From an uncultured Thermoanaerobaculia bacterium (lineage in GTDB: Bacteria; Acidobacteriota; Thermoanaerobaculia; Multivoradales; Multivoraceae): a stretch of DNA of 64,000 nt. The stretch spans positions 1,202,527 through 1,266,526 of the forward strand of contig OX638294.1 in NCBI GenBank assembly GCA_951812325.1, written 5' to 3'. This document shows, piece after piece, positions 8,986 through 17,464 of this stretch; the first letter of the stretch is position 1, and the number at the start of each line of letters is the position of its first letter. A program made the position numbers and the translations under genes. The notes under the pieces are model-generated. The model saw nothing but the letters and a program-made list of their open reading frames with translations, did no database searches and was not told the DNA's origin.

Positions 8986-9525
8986 ATGACCACCCGAAGA
9001 CGCCTCGAGTCGACCCGCTTCGCCAGGCACGCGACGATCGCGCTGCCACTCCTGTTGGCCGCCTGTGCCACCGGCGGCGGACCGCCGCCCGAGCTGCCCG
9101 CTACCGCGGTCGCAACGGCTGCACCGGCTGCCGCCACGGCTGCACCAGCCCAAGCCACGGCCCAGCCGGTCACCGCCACGGCCCAGCCGGCGCCTGCCGG
9201 CGAAGCGCCGCCCGCCGAACCTGCCGCGAGTCCTTCCCCCGTCGCCGCCTATCTCGACGATCCCGCGGCGATTACCGCCGGCCGGCGCATGTTCCGGGCC
9301 GTCTGCACCGGCTACTGCCACTCGACCACGCCGGGCGTCACCAAGGACGCACCGAATCTCTTCGACTGCAACTCGGACCACGGCGACACGGATGCCGATC
9401 TCTACCGCGTGATCACCCAGGGCGTGCCCGACACGGAGATGCTGCCGTTCGAGGGCAAGATCCCGGACGACACGATCTGGCAGGTGATCGCGTACGTCCG
9501 CTCCAACAGCATGGACTGCGGCTGA
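8986..9525 (+). CDS. c-type cytochrome lipoprotein with CxxxCH haem motif, likely electron acceptor of the PQQ dehydrogenase
   Basis: This 179-aa protein starts with a lipoprotein signal (LPLLLAAC, lipobox Cys27) followed by a low-complexity Ala/Pro/Thr linker to about residue 85. The rest is a class I cytochrome c domain: GRRMFRAVCTGYCHST, then APNLFDC, a Met ligand candidate in TEMLPF and the C-terminal helix DDTIWQVIAYVRS. The haem site reads C-T-G-Y-C-H, with three rather than two residues between the cysteines. ATG 8986 follows a GAGGGAG site; GTG 8980 also fits. It is third in the cluster after the dehydrogenase and the binding protein, so it is the probable electron acceptor. Its final bases (9500-9521) recur at 11649-11670 and, diverged, at 16076-16097. 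Confidence 0.85.
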   Translation: MTTRRRLESTRFARHATIALPLLLAACATGGGPPPELPATAVATAAPAAATAAPAQATAQPVTATAQPAPAGEAPPAEPAASPSPVAAYLDDPAAITAGRRMFRAVCTGYCHSTTPGVTKDAPNLFDCNSDHGDTDADLYRVITQGVPDTEMLPFEGKIPDDTIWQVIAYVRSNSMDCG

Positions 9526-9537
9526 TTCACGCCCGTG

Positions 9538-10566
9538 CTAGTCGCCCGGCCCTCGCCGGTAGCGCTCCTTCCGGTACTCGTCGACCCAGCGGCGCGAGCT
9601 GCGCCACCGGCCATCAGGATCGCGGATTGCTGCGAGACGTCCACGGATCGCTGCCACGCGCAACGCCGCCGCCTTGAGATCGGCGGTGGCCAGGGCGGCA
9701 AGGGGCACAAGCCGCGCTGGACCCGCGACCGGGGGAATCACGTTCCGGTACAGATTGTCGAGAATCGCCCGGGCCAGCAGCTCCGCCAGCGGACCGTGCT
9801 CGCCGGCGTCGGCTCTTCGCAGGGCCTCCAAATACCTGTTCCTGTCGCGTTTGTAGACAATCGCCGGCGGAAAGCCGAGACGAACGAGGATCAGGTTCAG
9901 AAGCAGCCGTCCGGTACGGCCGTTGCCATCGAGGAAGGGATGGATCTGCTCGAACCGGCAGTGGGCCTCTGCCAGCTCTTCCGGAAACGCAGGGCGCCCG
10001 GGATCCAGCAGGTTCACCCGCCCGATCCAGCTCTCGATCTCGGCCGGAACAAGGGGCCATGTGACGGGGACCATGCCACCGGGAAATGCCCGAATCTCGT
10101 GCTCGCGGAAGGAGCCCGGGGCTTCCCGCCCGCCGGCATCGGGATGCGGAGCGACTTCCCACACCGGCGCCAGCGCCGTGTGGTGAACCCGGCGCACTTC
10201 GGCCAGAGTCAGCAGCGCATCCGGCCGGCCGCTTCCATCAGCGCCAACTGCCTGTCGGTAGACCCACTCGGCCGCCGCCCCGTAACCCTGCACCTCCAGA
10301 TACTCACGGAGTTGCCTGTTGCCGACCGCCCGGCCCTCGGCGAGCAACTGCTCCACCTGCTTGAGCACCAGGGTGTTCCCCTCGATGGCGGTGGAGTGAT
10401 GGGCCTCCTCGTACCAGATGCCGCGCCAGATCTCGGCGGCCTCGACCGGGCTCGGCAGGCCCCCCAGGCGCCCCCGCAAGTCGGCGACATCGACGCGCAG
10501 CCGACGGTACAGCTCAGACCGGGACGGCCTCCCACGGCGCCCTGTCCGCTCGAATTGTTCGCCCAT
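9538..10566 (-). CDS. Fic family protein (AMP transferase-type), copy A
   Basis: A 342-aa Fic protein with the full active-site motif HPFLDGNGRTGR at residues 209-220, in which His209 is the expected catalytic base. An N-terminal inhibitory helix motif STAIEGN at residues 58-64 fits the (S/T)xxxE(G/N) pattern of self-inhibited class II Fic enzymes. The family usually transfers AMP from ATP to a protein hydroxyl. The N-terminal region about 15-60 resembles the Fic N-terminal helical domain, and the C-terminus is basic. The gene runs divergently from the coiled-coil nuclease gene across a 323-bp spacer that holds a perfect palindrome close to the fic start. A toxin-like or regulatory role with the neighbouring nuclease is possible but unproven. 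Confidence 0.9.
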   Translation of the reverse strand: MGEQFERTGRRGRPSRSELYRRLRVDVADLRGRLGGLPSPVEAAEIWRGIWYEEAHHSTAIEGNTLVLKQVEQLLAEGRAVGNRQLREYLEVQGYGAAAEWVYRQAVGADGSGRPDALLTLAEVRRVHHTALAPVWEVAPHPDAGGREAPGSFREHEIRAFPGGMVPVTWPLVPAEIESWIGRVNLLDPGRPAFPEELAEAHCRFEQIHPFLDGNGRTGRLLLNLILVRLGFPPAIVYKRDRNRYLEALRRADAGEHGPLAELLARAILDNLYRNVIPPVAGPARLVPLAALATADLKAAALRVAAIRGRLAAIRDPDGRWRSSRRWVDEYRKERYRRGPGD

Positions 10567-10578
10567 GGCGAATCAAAC

Positions 10579-10589
10579 TGTACCGTACA
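10579..10589. promoter_or_regulatory. Perfect palindrome upstream of fic copy A, candidate operator
   Basis: The sequence TGTACCGTACA lies 12 bases before the fic start codon and reads TGTACGGTACA on the fic strand: a 5-base inverted repeat around one central base, inside an otherwise rare AT-rich stretch (TTGTTTG...GTTTGATT). It is identical upstream of the second fic copy. Position and symmetry fit a repressor site for fic. The regulator is unknown. Confidence 0.45.
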
Positions 10590-10629
10590 AACAAGGCTGC
10601 CGGCGCACGGCGAAGCAGAGTTCGGGCTC

Positions 10630-10795
10630 AGCCTCAATCCGGGGAAAGGGCGACCGACGAGCCTGCCCGTGCGCCGCGCCACGCGGGGACCGCGTCCGGG
10701 TGCGAGTCAGCGAGCACCCGGTGGCCCAGGAAACAGGGCGGAATGCAGCGCCGTTCGGAATGCCGTGCGCCTCTTGCCAAGGCTGCCTATAGACT
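10630..10795. repeat. Dispersed intergenic repeat, copy 1, with candidate -10 box
   Basis: An imperfect repeat of about 150 bp is shared with about 17221-17370 (as part of the duplicated module) and, more diverged, with 22110-22290. A conserved core reads AGTCAGCGAGCACCCGG here and is followed by GGAATGCAGCG. The downstream end contains TATAGA at 10788-10793, a plausible -10 element for the nuclease gene that starts at 10890. No coding sense is visible. Confidence 0.5.
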
Positions 10796-10889
10796 CGCAG
10801 CTCCCTTGTCCGCACGAGGACGATAGTCCTCGACCGGTACCCGAAGACCGTTGGGCCGCCCTCCGGCGTTCGAGACGACAAAGGAGACA

Positions 10890-11561
10890 ATGACGATGAG
10901 CGCAGACGAAACGGCGCAGGCCCAACAGGAGACCATCGGCGAAATCCTGGCGGGACTCCGGGAGGTCCGGGAGTACCAGCGAGAGACCGCGCAGCAGATG
11001 AAGGAGACGGATCGGCGGATGCAGGAGACGGACCGCCAGGTGAAGGAGACGGCCCGCCAGGTGAAGGAGACGGACCGCCAGATGAAGGAGTCCGACCGGC
11101 GGTTGAGGAAAGCGGAGCACGAGTTCACGACGAAGTGGGGGAAGCTGCTGGAGAGCCTCGTCCAGGGTGACCTCGTTCCCATTCTCAGGAGATGGGGCAT
11201 TCTCGTCGAACGGACCTTTGAGCGCGGCAAGCACCAGCGGCGGGGGCAGCACTTCGAGGTGGACATCGTCGCCGCGAACGGCGAGGAAGTCGTCGTCGTT
11301 GAAGTCAAGACGACGCTCAGGCCGAAGGACGTGAAGCGCTTCCTGGCCAAGTTGCAGGAGTTCCAGGAGTGGGCGCCCGAGTACCGCCGGCACAAGGTCT
11401 ACGGCGCCGTCGCCTACCTGCAGGTGAACAGCGGCGCCGAGCGCATGGCCGAGCGGCGAGGACTGTTCGTCATCCGGGCGACCGGCAGCAGCGCCAGCAT
11501 CGTCAATGCCGAGGGCTTCAGACCCCGCACCTTCCGCTTGAAGCAGCCCCTGGCCAGTTGA
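10890..11561 (+). CDS. Coiled-coil PD-(D/E)XK-type nuclease-like protein, copy A
   Basis: This 223-aa protein has an N-terminal coiled coil (residues about 10-75) built from seven-residue repeats such as QVKETDR and QMKESDR. A compact domain then shows HFEVDIVAANGEEVVVVEVK, near residues 125-145. The D...ExK spacing matches the metal-binding core of PD-(D/E)XK nucleases, as in DUF3782-like proteins. ATG 10890 follows an AAAGGAG ribosome site at 10880-10886, so the upstream in-frame extension is rejected. It is divergent from fic and always accompanies it in this window. Compared with copy B it has one extra 21-bp repeat unit (QVKETDR). Nuclease activity is inferred from the motif only. Confidence 0.75.
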   Translation: MTMSADETAQAQQETIGEILAGLREVREYQRETAQQMKETDRRMQETDRQVKETARQVKETDRQMKESDRRLRKAEHEFTTKWGKLLESLVQGDLVPILRRWGILVERTFERGKHQRRGQHFEVDIVAANGEEVVVVEVKTTLRPKDVKRFLAKLQEFQEWAPEYRRHKVYGAVAYLQVNSGAERMAERRGLFVIRATGSSASIVNAEGFRPRTFRLKQPLAS

Positions 11562-11773
11562 AGCAGCCGTCCCGTTTCAGGCACGCGCCAGCTTCTTCGC
11601 CAGCGCCGGGGCATCCTCGACGACCGGCCTCGAACAGGCGCCCTCGGCGCTCCAACAGCATGGACTGCGGTTAGGCACGGCCACAAGCCGCTTTCCACCT
11701 GGAGCCCAATGGGGCAGATGCAGAGCAGCCTCTGCGCTGAAGCCGGCGGCTCAGACGTGCTCCAAAGTAAACT

Positions 11774-11794
11774 GGACCAAATCGGTCCTTGACA
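11774..11794 (+). promoter_or_regulatory. Inverted repeat adjoining a -35 box upstream of the Kelch/PQQ gene
   Basis: A perfect inverted repeat, GGACC-AAATC-GGTCC (11774-11788), directly precedes TTGACA (11789-11794), a consensus -35 hexamer; no clear -10 box was identified 16-18 bases further on. The gene begins at 11826. The dyad resembles operators of Rrf2/IscR-type regulators in general form (GGAC...GTCC around an AT core). That identity is a guess. Confidence 0.4.
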
Positions 11795-11825
11795 AACAGG
11801 ACCAGGCTGGTGCAGATTCACCGCC

Positions 11826-14129
11826 ATGTCCTGCTTCAAGCCAACCGCCGACCGTCTCCACACCCTCCGCGCCTCGACCGCGGTCCTCCTGGGAATCGCC
11901 ATGACGCCGATCGCCGTTGCTCAGAGCGTGGACTCCCCCAACCGCGCCCCCAACCAGGCCGTCCCCGATCTGCCGCTTGCCATCTCCAGCTTCGGCGCGG
12001 CTCTCGAGGGCGATTCGCTCTACGTGTACGGCGGTCACATCGGCACGCAACACGTTCATTCGTTCGAGAACCTGAGCCAGCTCTTCCTGCGTTACCCACT
12101 CGAGTCCGCCGTTGGAAGCTCTTTGCCCGGATGGCTCGCCCTGCCGCCGGGTCCGCCGCTCCAGGGCACCGCCCTGGTCGAACACGACGGCGCCATCTAC
12201 CGGGTCGGTGGAATGCGCGCGAACAACCCGAGGCGCGAGCCCGGCGAACTCCATTCCGTGAAGAGCGCAGCCCGCTTCCTGCCCAACGAGAACCGCTGGC
12301 AGCGGCTGATGGCCCTGCCGTCCGGCCGCTCCTCGCACGATCTCGCCGTGGTCAACGATCTCCTCGTCGTCGCGGGCGGCTGGGAGCTGCGCGGCTCCTC
12401 CTCCGATCCCCTTTGGGAACGGACGGTCTTCGCGCTCGACCTGACGACGCTCGACGACGATTCCATCGGCGAGTGGAGCGTGCTGACAGAGACCCCGACC
12501 GGCGTCCGTGCCAACACCGCGGTGGGACTCGACGGCAAGCTCTGGGTGCTGGGCGGGCTCGACGACAACGGCGACCCGACCCGCCGAGTCGACATCTACG
12601 ATCCCGCCACCGACACCTGGGCATCGGGGCCCGACCTGCCGGCGGCCGGCAGCCTGAACGGCTTCGGCGCCGACGCGGTCACGGTGAACGGGGTTCTCCT
12701 CGTGAGCCAGGCCGATGGCCGCATCTACAGCATCCGCAGCGGCGACGAGTCCTGGAACCACGCCGGGGACCTCCACGAGCGACGCTTCTTCCACCGCCTG
12801 GTGAGCGACGGAGAATCTCTGCTGGCGATTGCCGGTGCGAACCGCACCGGCCACCTGAGCTCGGTCGAGCGACATGCACTCTCTGACCTGCAGATCGAAG
12901 ACCGCCAGATCGCGGACGAATCGTGGACCTCCGCCGGGGCGCCGTCAGCCAGTCACGGAACCGAGTGGGCGGCCTTCCGCGACGGTGGCGCCAGCATCGC
13001 CGAAGGCTCCGCCCTGCCGCTCGCCTGGGACCAACCCGCCTGGACCGCCGAGCTGCCGGCGTTCGGTCACTCGAGCCCTGTCGTGCGCAACGGTGTTGCC
13101 TACGTGACCTCGGTGGCCGCCGATGGCGAGGACGCCAAGGACACTCTCTGGCTCACCGCGATTCGGGTCACGGACGGCGAGGAACTCTGGCGCCAAAGCT
13201 GGCCGGCCTCCGAGCGCCTGCCCTACAACCAGTACACGGCCCGTGCCGCCCCGACCCCTGCAATCGACGCCGACCGGATCACCCTCTTCTTCGGCACCGG
13301 CGACCTGTTCGCGACGGACCACGACGGAAACCGGCTTTGGCGCCGGAACCTCTCCGGCGACTACGGCAGCTTCGCCGGCAATCACGGCGTCGGCGGCTCG
13401 GTGCTGCTGACGGACGACCACGCCGTCGTCCTGTTGGCCCGCAAGACCTACTCGTATCTCCTCGCCGTCGACCGAACCACCGGCGAAGAGCGCTGGAAGG
13501 CAGAGCGGGAACCGGGCGTCTCCTGGACCACGCCAACCCTGTCGCCCGATCGTCGGGAGATCGTCGTCAGCTCGAACGGTTCGGTCGAGGGCTACGACGC
13601 GGCCACCGGCGAGAAGCTCTGGTGGATGCCGGGCGTGAAGTCGAACACGACCCAGTCGCCCCTGATCACGGACGCGGCGGTCGTCATCTCAGGATCGGAG
13701 CGGCCGGCCAACTTCGCCGTACGGCGCGGCGCCCGGGGGGAACTCGACCAGGAGGACATCCTCTGGCACTCCGAATCGACAGGCCACTTCGCCTCTCCGG
13801 TTCTGGCCGGCGACTGCATCTACTGGGCCAACGCCGCCGGCGTCGCGCAGTGCATCGACCCTGAGAACGGCAAGTCCCACTGGCAGCAGAGGCTCTCGCA
13901 GCCGGCCTGGGTGACTCCCATCGCCGCCGGCGACCGGATCTTCTTCTTCGGCGAGAAGGGCGTGACGGATGTCCTGAGCGCCGGCCCCGGAGGCGGCGAG
14001 GTCCTGGCAAAGAGCCGCGTCGAGGTAGACGAGTACCTCACCGGCGTTGTCCCCGCCGGCGACGCGTTCCTGCTCCGCACCGGCAAGCTGCTGCACGCGG
14101 TACGCGGTGAGCCGGCGCCCGGGGAATGA
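11826..14129 (+). CDS. Secreted double-propeller protein: Kelch repeats followed by PQQ-like repeats
   Basis: A 767-aa exported protein with a signal peptide ending near IAVAQ (about residue 33). Residues about 50-360 hold Kelch-type repeats (LYVYGGHIG, IYRVGGMR, LLVVAGGWELRG, LWVLGGLDDNG with VDIYDPATDTW), expected to form one propeller. Residues about 400-765 hold PQQ/quinoprotein-like repeats (LTAIRVTDGEELWRQ, LLAVDRTTGEERWKA, EGYDAATGEKLWW, CIDPENGKSHWQQ), expected to form a second. No PQQ catalytic residues or haem motif were seen, so it is probably a binding or structural protein rather than a dehydrogenase. It lies alone between the two Fic modules, with a clear promoter-like sequence upstream. 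Confidence 0.8.
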   Translation: MSCFKPTADRLHTLRASTAVLLGIAMTPIAVAQSVDSPNRAPNQAVPDLPLAISSFGAALEGDSLYVYGGHIGTQHVHSFENLSQLFLRYPLESAVGSSLPGWLALPPGPPLQGTALVEHDGAIYRVGGMRANNPRREPGELHSVKSAARFLPNENRWQRLMALPSGRSSHDLAVVNDLLVVAGGWELRGSSSDPLWERTVFALDLTTLDDDSIGEWSVLTETPTGVRANTAVGLDGKLWVLGGLDDNGDPTRRVDIYDPATDTWASGPDLPAAGSLNGFGADAVTVNGVLLVSQADGRIYSIRSGDESWNHAGDLHERRFFHRLVSDGESLLAIAGANRTGHLSSVERHALSDLQIEDRQIADESWTSAGAPSASHGTEWAAFRDGGASIAEGSALPLAWDQPAWTAELPAFGHSSPVVRNGVAYVTSVAADGEDAKDTLWLTAIRVTDGEELWRQSWPASERLPYNQYTARAAPTPAIDADRITLFFGTGDLFATDHDGNRLWRRNLSGDYGSFAGNHGVGGSVLLTDDHAVVLLARKTYSYLLAVDRTTGEERWKAEREPGVSWTTPTLSPDRREIVVSSNGSVEGYDAATGEKLWWMPGVKSNTTQSPLITDAAVVISGSERPANFAVRRGARGELDQEDILWHSESTGHFASPVLAGDCIYWANAAGVAQCIDPENGKSHWQQRLSQPAWVTPIAAGDRIFFFGEKGVTDVLSAGPGGGEVLAKSRVEVDEYLTGVVPAGDAFLLRTGKLLHAVRGEPAPGE

Positions 14130-14302
14130 GCCCACACGCGTCGAACTGAAGCATAGAGAGGACAATAACGGTGGCTAGACAGGGGCGGTGTAGTCGGCAG
14201 CACTACGGCGGTCGCGATCGCCCACGCGACCAGGTTGCCGAACACGACCGCCGTCATGGCGCCTCACCAGCCCAGCGGCTCTTTGTGGCGCACTTTCACT
14301 GT

Positions 14303-14625
14303 CTCACCGGCACGGGAAAGCGCGGGTGCCGCTCTTCGTAGATGCCGTCATCCCCTGTCGATTGCCGTGCGTCCAGACCGGACCTTCGCGGTCTGTGACG
14401 CGGAGATTGAACGCCGGGGTCGTAACCGGAGCCACGAACACCCCAGCGGTAGCCGTTGTGGACGCATCCGTTCAGCACCTTCACGAGCACTTCGGCGTTG
14501 CCGCGGTTGAAGAACCAGAGAAGACCCGACTCGCCAGACGCCCAGATTCCCGTCTTGGCGTCGCCGCCGCCTTCTAGCAATAGACCGCCGCCAGCCGTGT
14601 ACGCCTCGCGGAGCCGGTGCGCCAT
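14303..14625 (-). pseudogene. Frameshifted remnant of a small secreted-domain gene
   Basis: The minus strand encodes GESGLLWFFNRGNAEVLVKVLNGC...GYRWG, which resembles a C-terminal domain (SGLLWFF...EMLVKVLDGC...) that I associate from memory with secreted proteins of Acidobacteriota. After GYRWG the expected continuation appears only in another frame, as VFVAPVTTPAFNLRVTDREG followed by GMTASTKSGTRAFP and a stop at 14303-14305. One frameshift near 14446 therefore breaks the domain. The upstream part of the parent gene is missing. It is a decayed fragment; the family assignment rests on recall of the motif. Confidence 0.5.
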
Positions 14626-14754
14626 GAACCACGCGGACTCCTGGCTGATCGACAGGTCCGGTAGAAGCGGCCGGTCGTCCGGATCGCGGGCGCCGGGCTG
14701 GCGGCAGCCCGGCGCCGCCCAGTCGAAGGCCGGCTGTTACCGTTGCTCGTGCCG

Positions 14755-15987
14755 ATGAAGAAGGGCCGGAAAACGGCGCAGCCGCTCACCCGCCGGCAGT
14801 TGGTCGCAGCAGCCGGTGCCGCAGCGTCGCTGCCCATCGCCGCCTCCCCCGTGCTCGCTACCCAGCCGTCTGGAGCGGCCGAACGGTCACTGCGCGTCGA
14901 GGAGATGTCGCTCACCTCCATGCGCGTGAGCGAACGCACGGCCTGGATGTTCGTTCATCTGCGCACGAACCGCGGCCTTGCCGGACTCGGCGAGTGCTCG
15001 GTCGGCAACCGCCGCGAGCTGCCGGCTCTGAACGACGCGTTTGAGGCCGCCCGCGGCCGGCCGCCCTTCGACATCGAGGCCTACCGCTCCGCGGGGCGTG
15101 CGCGGGCGGCGACCGGCAGCCTCTTCGAGGCGACCGCCTTCTCGGCGATCGAGCAGGCGCTCTGGGACCTGGTTGGGAAAGCCGTGGACGCGCCCGTCCA
15201 CCAGTTGACCGGCGGCCTGCTGCGCCAGAGCCTGCCCGCCTACGCGAACATCAACCGCGTCACGCGGGAACGCACTCCCGCCGCTTTCGCGGCAAACGCC
15301 CGCGCCGCGGTCGAGGAGGGCTTCACGGCGATCAAGGCCGCACCGTTCGACGGCTTCCCCGCGCTCGACGCCCCCGCGTCCGAAGTCGCCGCGTCCGCCG
15401 ACCTCGGCGTCGCCTGCGTCGAGGCGATCCGAAGCGCCGTGGGGCCCGACGTCGACATCCTGATCGACTGCCACAGCTTCTTCGACGTCGATCTCGCGAT
15501 CGAGATCGCCGGTCGACTCGAGCCCCAGGACCTCGCCTGGTACGAGGAGCCGGTCGCCCCCACCGATGTCGCCGCGACGAAGGCAATCGAACGCGGCATC
15601 GAACAGCGGATGGCCGGCGGCGAGTTCCTGTTCGGGATCGAGGGATTCGGTCCGCTGTCCCGAGAACAGGCCGTTGACGTGATCATGCCCGACGTGAAGC
15701 ACTGCGGCGGGCTACACGAAGCGCGCAAGATCGCCGCCGTCGCCGAGCTCGACGGCGTTGCCGTCTCGCCCCACAACCCGAGCGGCCCGATCGCCACCGC
15801 CGCCTCGGCTCAGCTCTGCGCTGGTCTGGCCAACTTCGAGATCCTGGAGATGCAGTGGGGCGAGGCCACGTGGCGCGGTGACCTCGTCGAGCCACCGGAG
15901 CGTTTCGAGAACGGTTCGATCGCAGTTCCCGAAGGCCCCGGTCTCGGCGTCGAGTTGAACCAGGCCGTGGTCCGGCAACACGCCTGA
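14755..15987 (+). CDS. Mandelate racemase/muconate lactonizing enzyme-family protein with Tat signal
   Basis: A 410-aa member of the enolase superfamily, exported in folded form: the N-terminus LTRRQLVAAAGAAAS is a twin-arginine signal. The N-terminal capping domain covers about residues 45-165. The barrel carries AIKAAPFD (catalytic lysine region), LIDCH (metal Asp), WYEEPV (metal Glu), a GGEF Glu and SPHNPSGP (His), the usual order for this group. It would abstract the alpha proton of a carboxylate substrate; which acid or sugar acid is not evident. ATG 14755 is chosen over the TTG at 14743. The stop codon is immediately followed, with no spacer, by the scar that begins the second Fic module. 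Confidence 0.85.
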   Translation: MKKGRKTAQPLTRRQLVAAAGAAASLPIAASPVLATQPSGAAERSLRVEEMSLTSMRVSERTAWMFVHLRTNRGLAGLGECSVGNRRELPALNDAFEAARGRPPFDIEAYRSAGRARAATGSLFEATAFSAIEQALWDLVGKAVDAPVHQLTGGLLRQSLPAYANINRVTRERTPAAFAANARAAVEEGFTAIKAAPFDGFPALDAPASEVAASADLGVACVEAIRSAVGPDVDILIDCHSFFDVDLAIEIAGRLEPQDLAWYEEPVAPTDVAATKAIERGIEQRMAGGEFLFGIEGFGPLSREQAVDVIMPDVKHCGGLHEARKIAAVAELDGVAVSPHNPSGPIATAASAQLCAGLANFEILEMQWGEATWRGDLVEPPERFENGSIAVPEGPGLGVELNQAVVRQHA

Positions 15988-16119
15988 GCCGTGGATGACG
16001 GCCGGGCAACCGCCGCACTCATCTGGGGACCGGCGCCAGGACGACTCGAGAAAGCGCCCGTGCCCGCGTACGTGCGCTCCCACAGCGTGGACTGCGGCTG
16101 ATCCACGCCCGCTCCAGCG

Positions 16120-17145
16120 CTAGCCCGGCCCTCGCCGGTAGCGCTCCTTCCGGTACTCGTCGACCCAGCGGCGCGAGCTGCGCCACCGGCCATCAGGATC
16201 GCGGATTGCTGCGAGACGTCCACGGATCGCTGCCACGCGCAACGCCGCCGCCTTGAGATCGGCGGTGGCCAGGGCGGCAAGGGGCACGAGCCGCGCTGGA
16301 CCCGCGACCGGGGGAATCACGTTCCGGTACAGATTGTCGAGAATCGCCCGGGCCAGCAGCTCCGCCAGCGGACCGTGCTCGCCGGCGTCGGCTCTTCGCA
16401 GGGCCTCCAAATACCTGTTCCTGTCGCGTTTGTAGACAATCGCCGGCGGAAAGCCGAGACGAACGAGGATCAGGTTCAGAAGCAGCCGTCCGGTACGGCC
16501 GTTGCCATCGAGGAACGGATGGATCTGCTCGAACCGGCAGTGGGCCTCCGCCAGCGCTTCCGGAAATGCAGGGCGCCCGGGATCCAGCAGGTTCACCCGC
16601 CCGATCCAGGTCTCGATCTCGGCCGGAACAAGAGGCCATGTGACGGGGACCATGCCACCGGGAAATGCCCGGATCTCGCGCTCGCGGAAGGAGCCCGGGG
16701 CTTCCCGCCCGGTGGCGTCGGGATGCGGAGCGACTTCCCACACCGGCGCCAGCGCCGTGTGGTGAACCCGGCGCACTTCGGCCAGAGTCAGCAGCGCATC
16801 CGGCCGGCCGCTTCCATCAGCGCCAACTGCCTGTCGGTAGACCCACTCGGCCGCCGTCCCGTAACCCTGCACCTCCAGATACTCACGGAGTTCCCTGTTG
16901 CCGACCGCCCGGCCCTCGGCGAGCAACTGCTCCACCTGCTTGAGCACCAGGGTGTTCCCCTCGATGGCGGTCGAGTGATGGGCCTCCTCGTACCAGATGC
17001 CGCGCCAGATCTCGGCGGCCTCGACCGGGCTCGGCAGGCCCCCCAGGCGCCCCCGCAAGTCGGCGACATCGACTCGCAGCCGACGGTACAGCTCAGACCG
17101 GGACGGCCTCCCGCGACGCCCTGCCCGCTCGAATTGTTCGCCCAT
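16120..17145 (-). CDS. Fic family protein, copy B
   Basis: A 341-aa near-identical paralogue of the Fic protein at 9538-10566. It keeps the inhibitory motif STAIEGN (residues 58-64) and the complete HPFLDGNGRTGR active site (residues 209-220). The visible differences are a handful of substitutions, for example EELAEAH to EALAEAH just before the active site, and loss of the final Asp. The reading frame is intact, so both copies could be expressed. The upstream palindrome is also preserved. Its role is as uncertain as for copy A; the conserved frame in a duplicated block suggests selection or a very recent event. Confidence 0.9.
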   Translation of the reverse strand: MGEQFERAGRRGRPSRSELYRRLRVDVADLRGRLGGLPSPVEAAEIWRGIWYEEAHHSTAIEGNTLVLKQVEQLLAEGRAVGNRELREYLEVQGYGTAAEWVYRQAVGADGSGRPDALLTLAEVRRVHHTALAPVWEVAPHPDATGREAPGSFREREIRAFPGGMVPVTWPLVPAEIETWIGRVNLLDPGRPAFPEALAEAHCRFEQIHPFLDGNGRTGRLLLNLILVRLGFPPAIVYKRDRNRYLEALRRADAGEHGPLAELLARAILDNLYRNVIPPVAGPARLVPLAALATADLKAAALRVAAIRGRLAAIRDPDGRWRSSRRWVDEYRKERYRRGPG

Positions 17146-17157
17146 GGCGAATCAAAC

Positions 17158-17168
17158 TGTACCGTACA
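17158..17168. promoter_or_regulatory. Palindrome upstream of fic copy B
   Basis: TGTACCGTACA occurs again 12 bases before the second fic start, in the same AT-rich context as at 10579-10589. Confidence 0.45.
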
Positions 17169-17464
17169 AACAAGGCTGCCGGCGCCCGGCGAAGCAGACC
17201 CTGCGCGGCCCGTCACTGCCGCTGCGCCTGCGTGCTGACGCGGCGCGCCCCGCGCCACGCACGGACCGCGTCCGGGCGCGAGTCAGCGAGCACCCGGTGG
17301 CCCAGGATGCTGGGCGGAATGCAGCGCCGTTCGGAATGCCGGGCGCCTCTTGCCAAGGCCGCTATAGACTCGCAGCTCCCTTGTCCGCACGAGGACGCTA
17401 GTCCTCGACCGGTACCCGAAGACCGTTGGGCCGCCCTCCGGCGTTCGATGCGACAAAGGAGACG

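Larger units (their letters stand above)
9490..11670. mobile_element. Fic/nuclease module, copy A, bounded by 22-bp direct repeats
   Basis: This 2.2-kb block carries a Fic gene (minus) and a coiled-coil nuclease gene (plus). It is bracketed by 22-bp direct repeats at 9500-9521 and 11649-11670, identical and equal to the last codons of the cytochrome gene. A near-identical block lies at 15988-18323 in the same orientation. No transposase, integrase or terminal inverted repeat is visible, so mobility is inferred only from the duplication and the flanking repeats. Confidence 0.55.
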
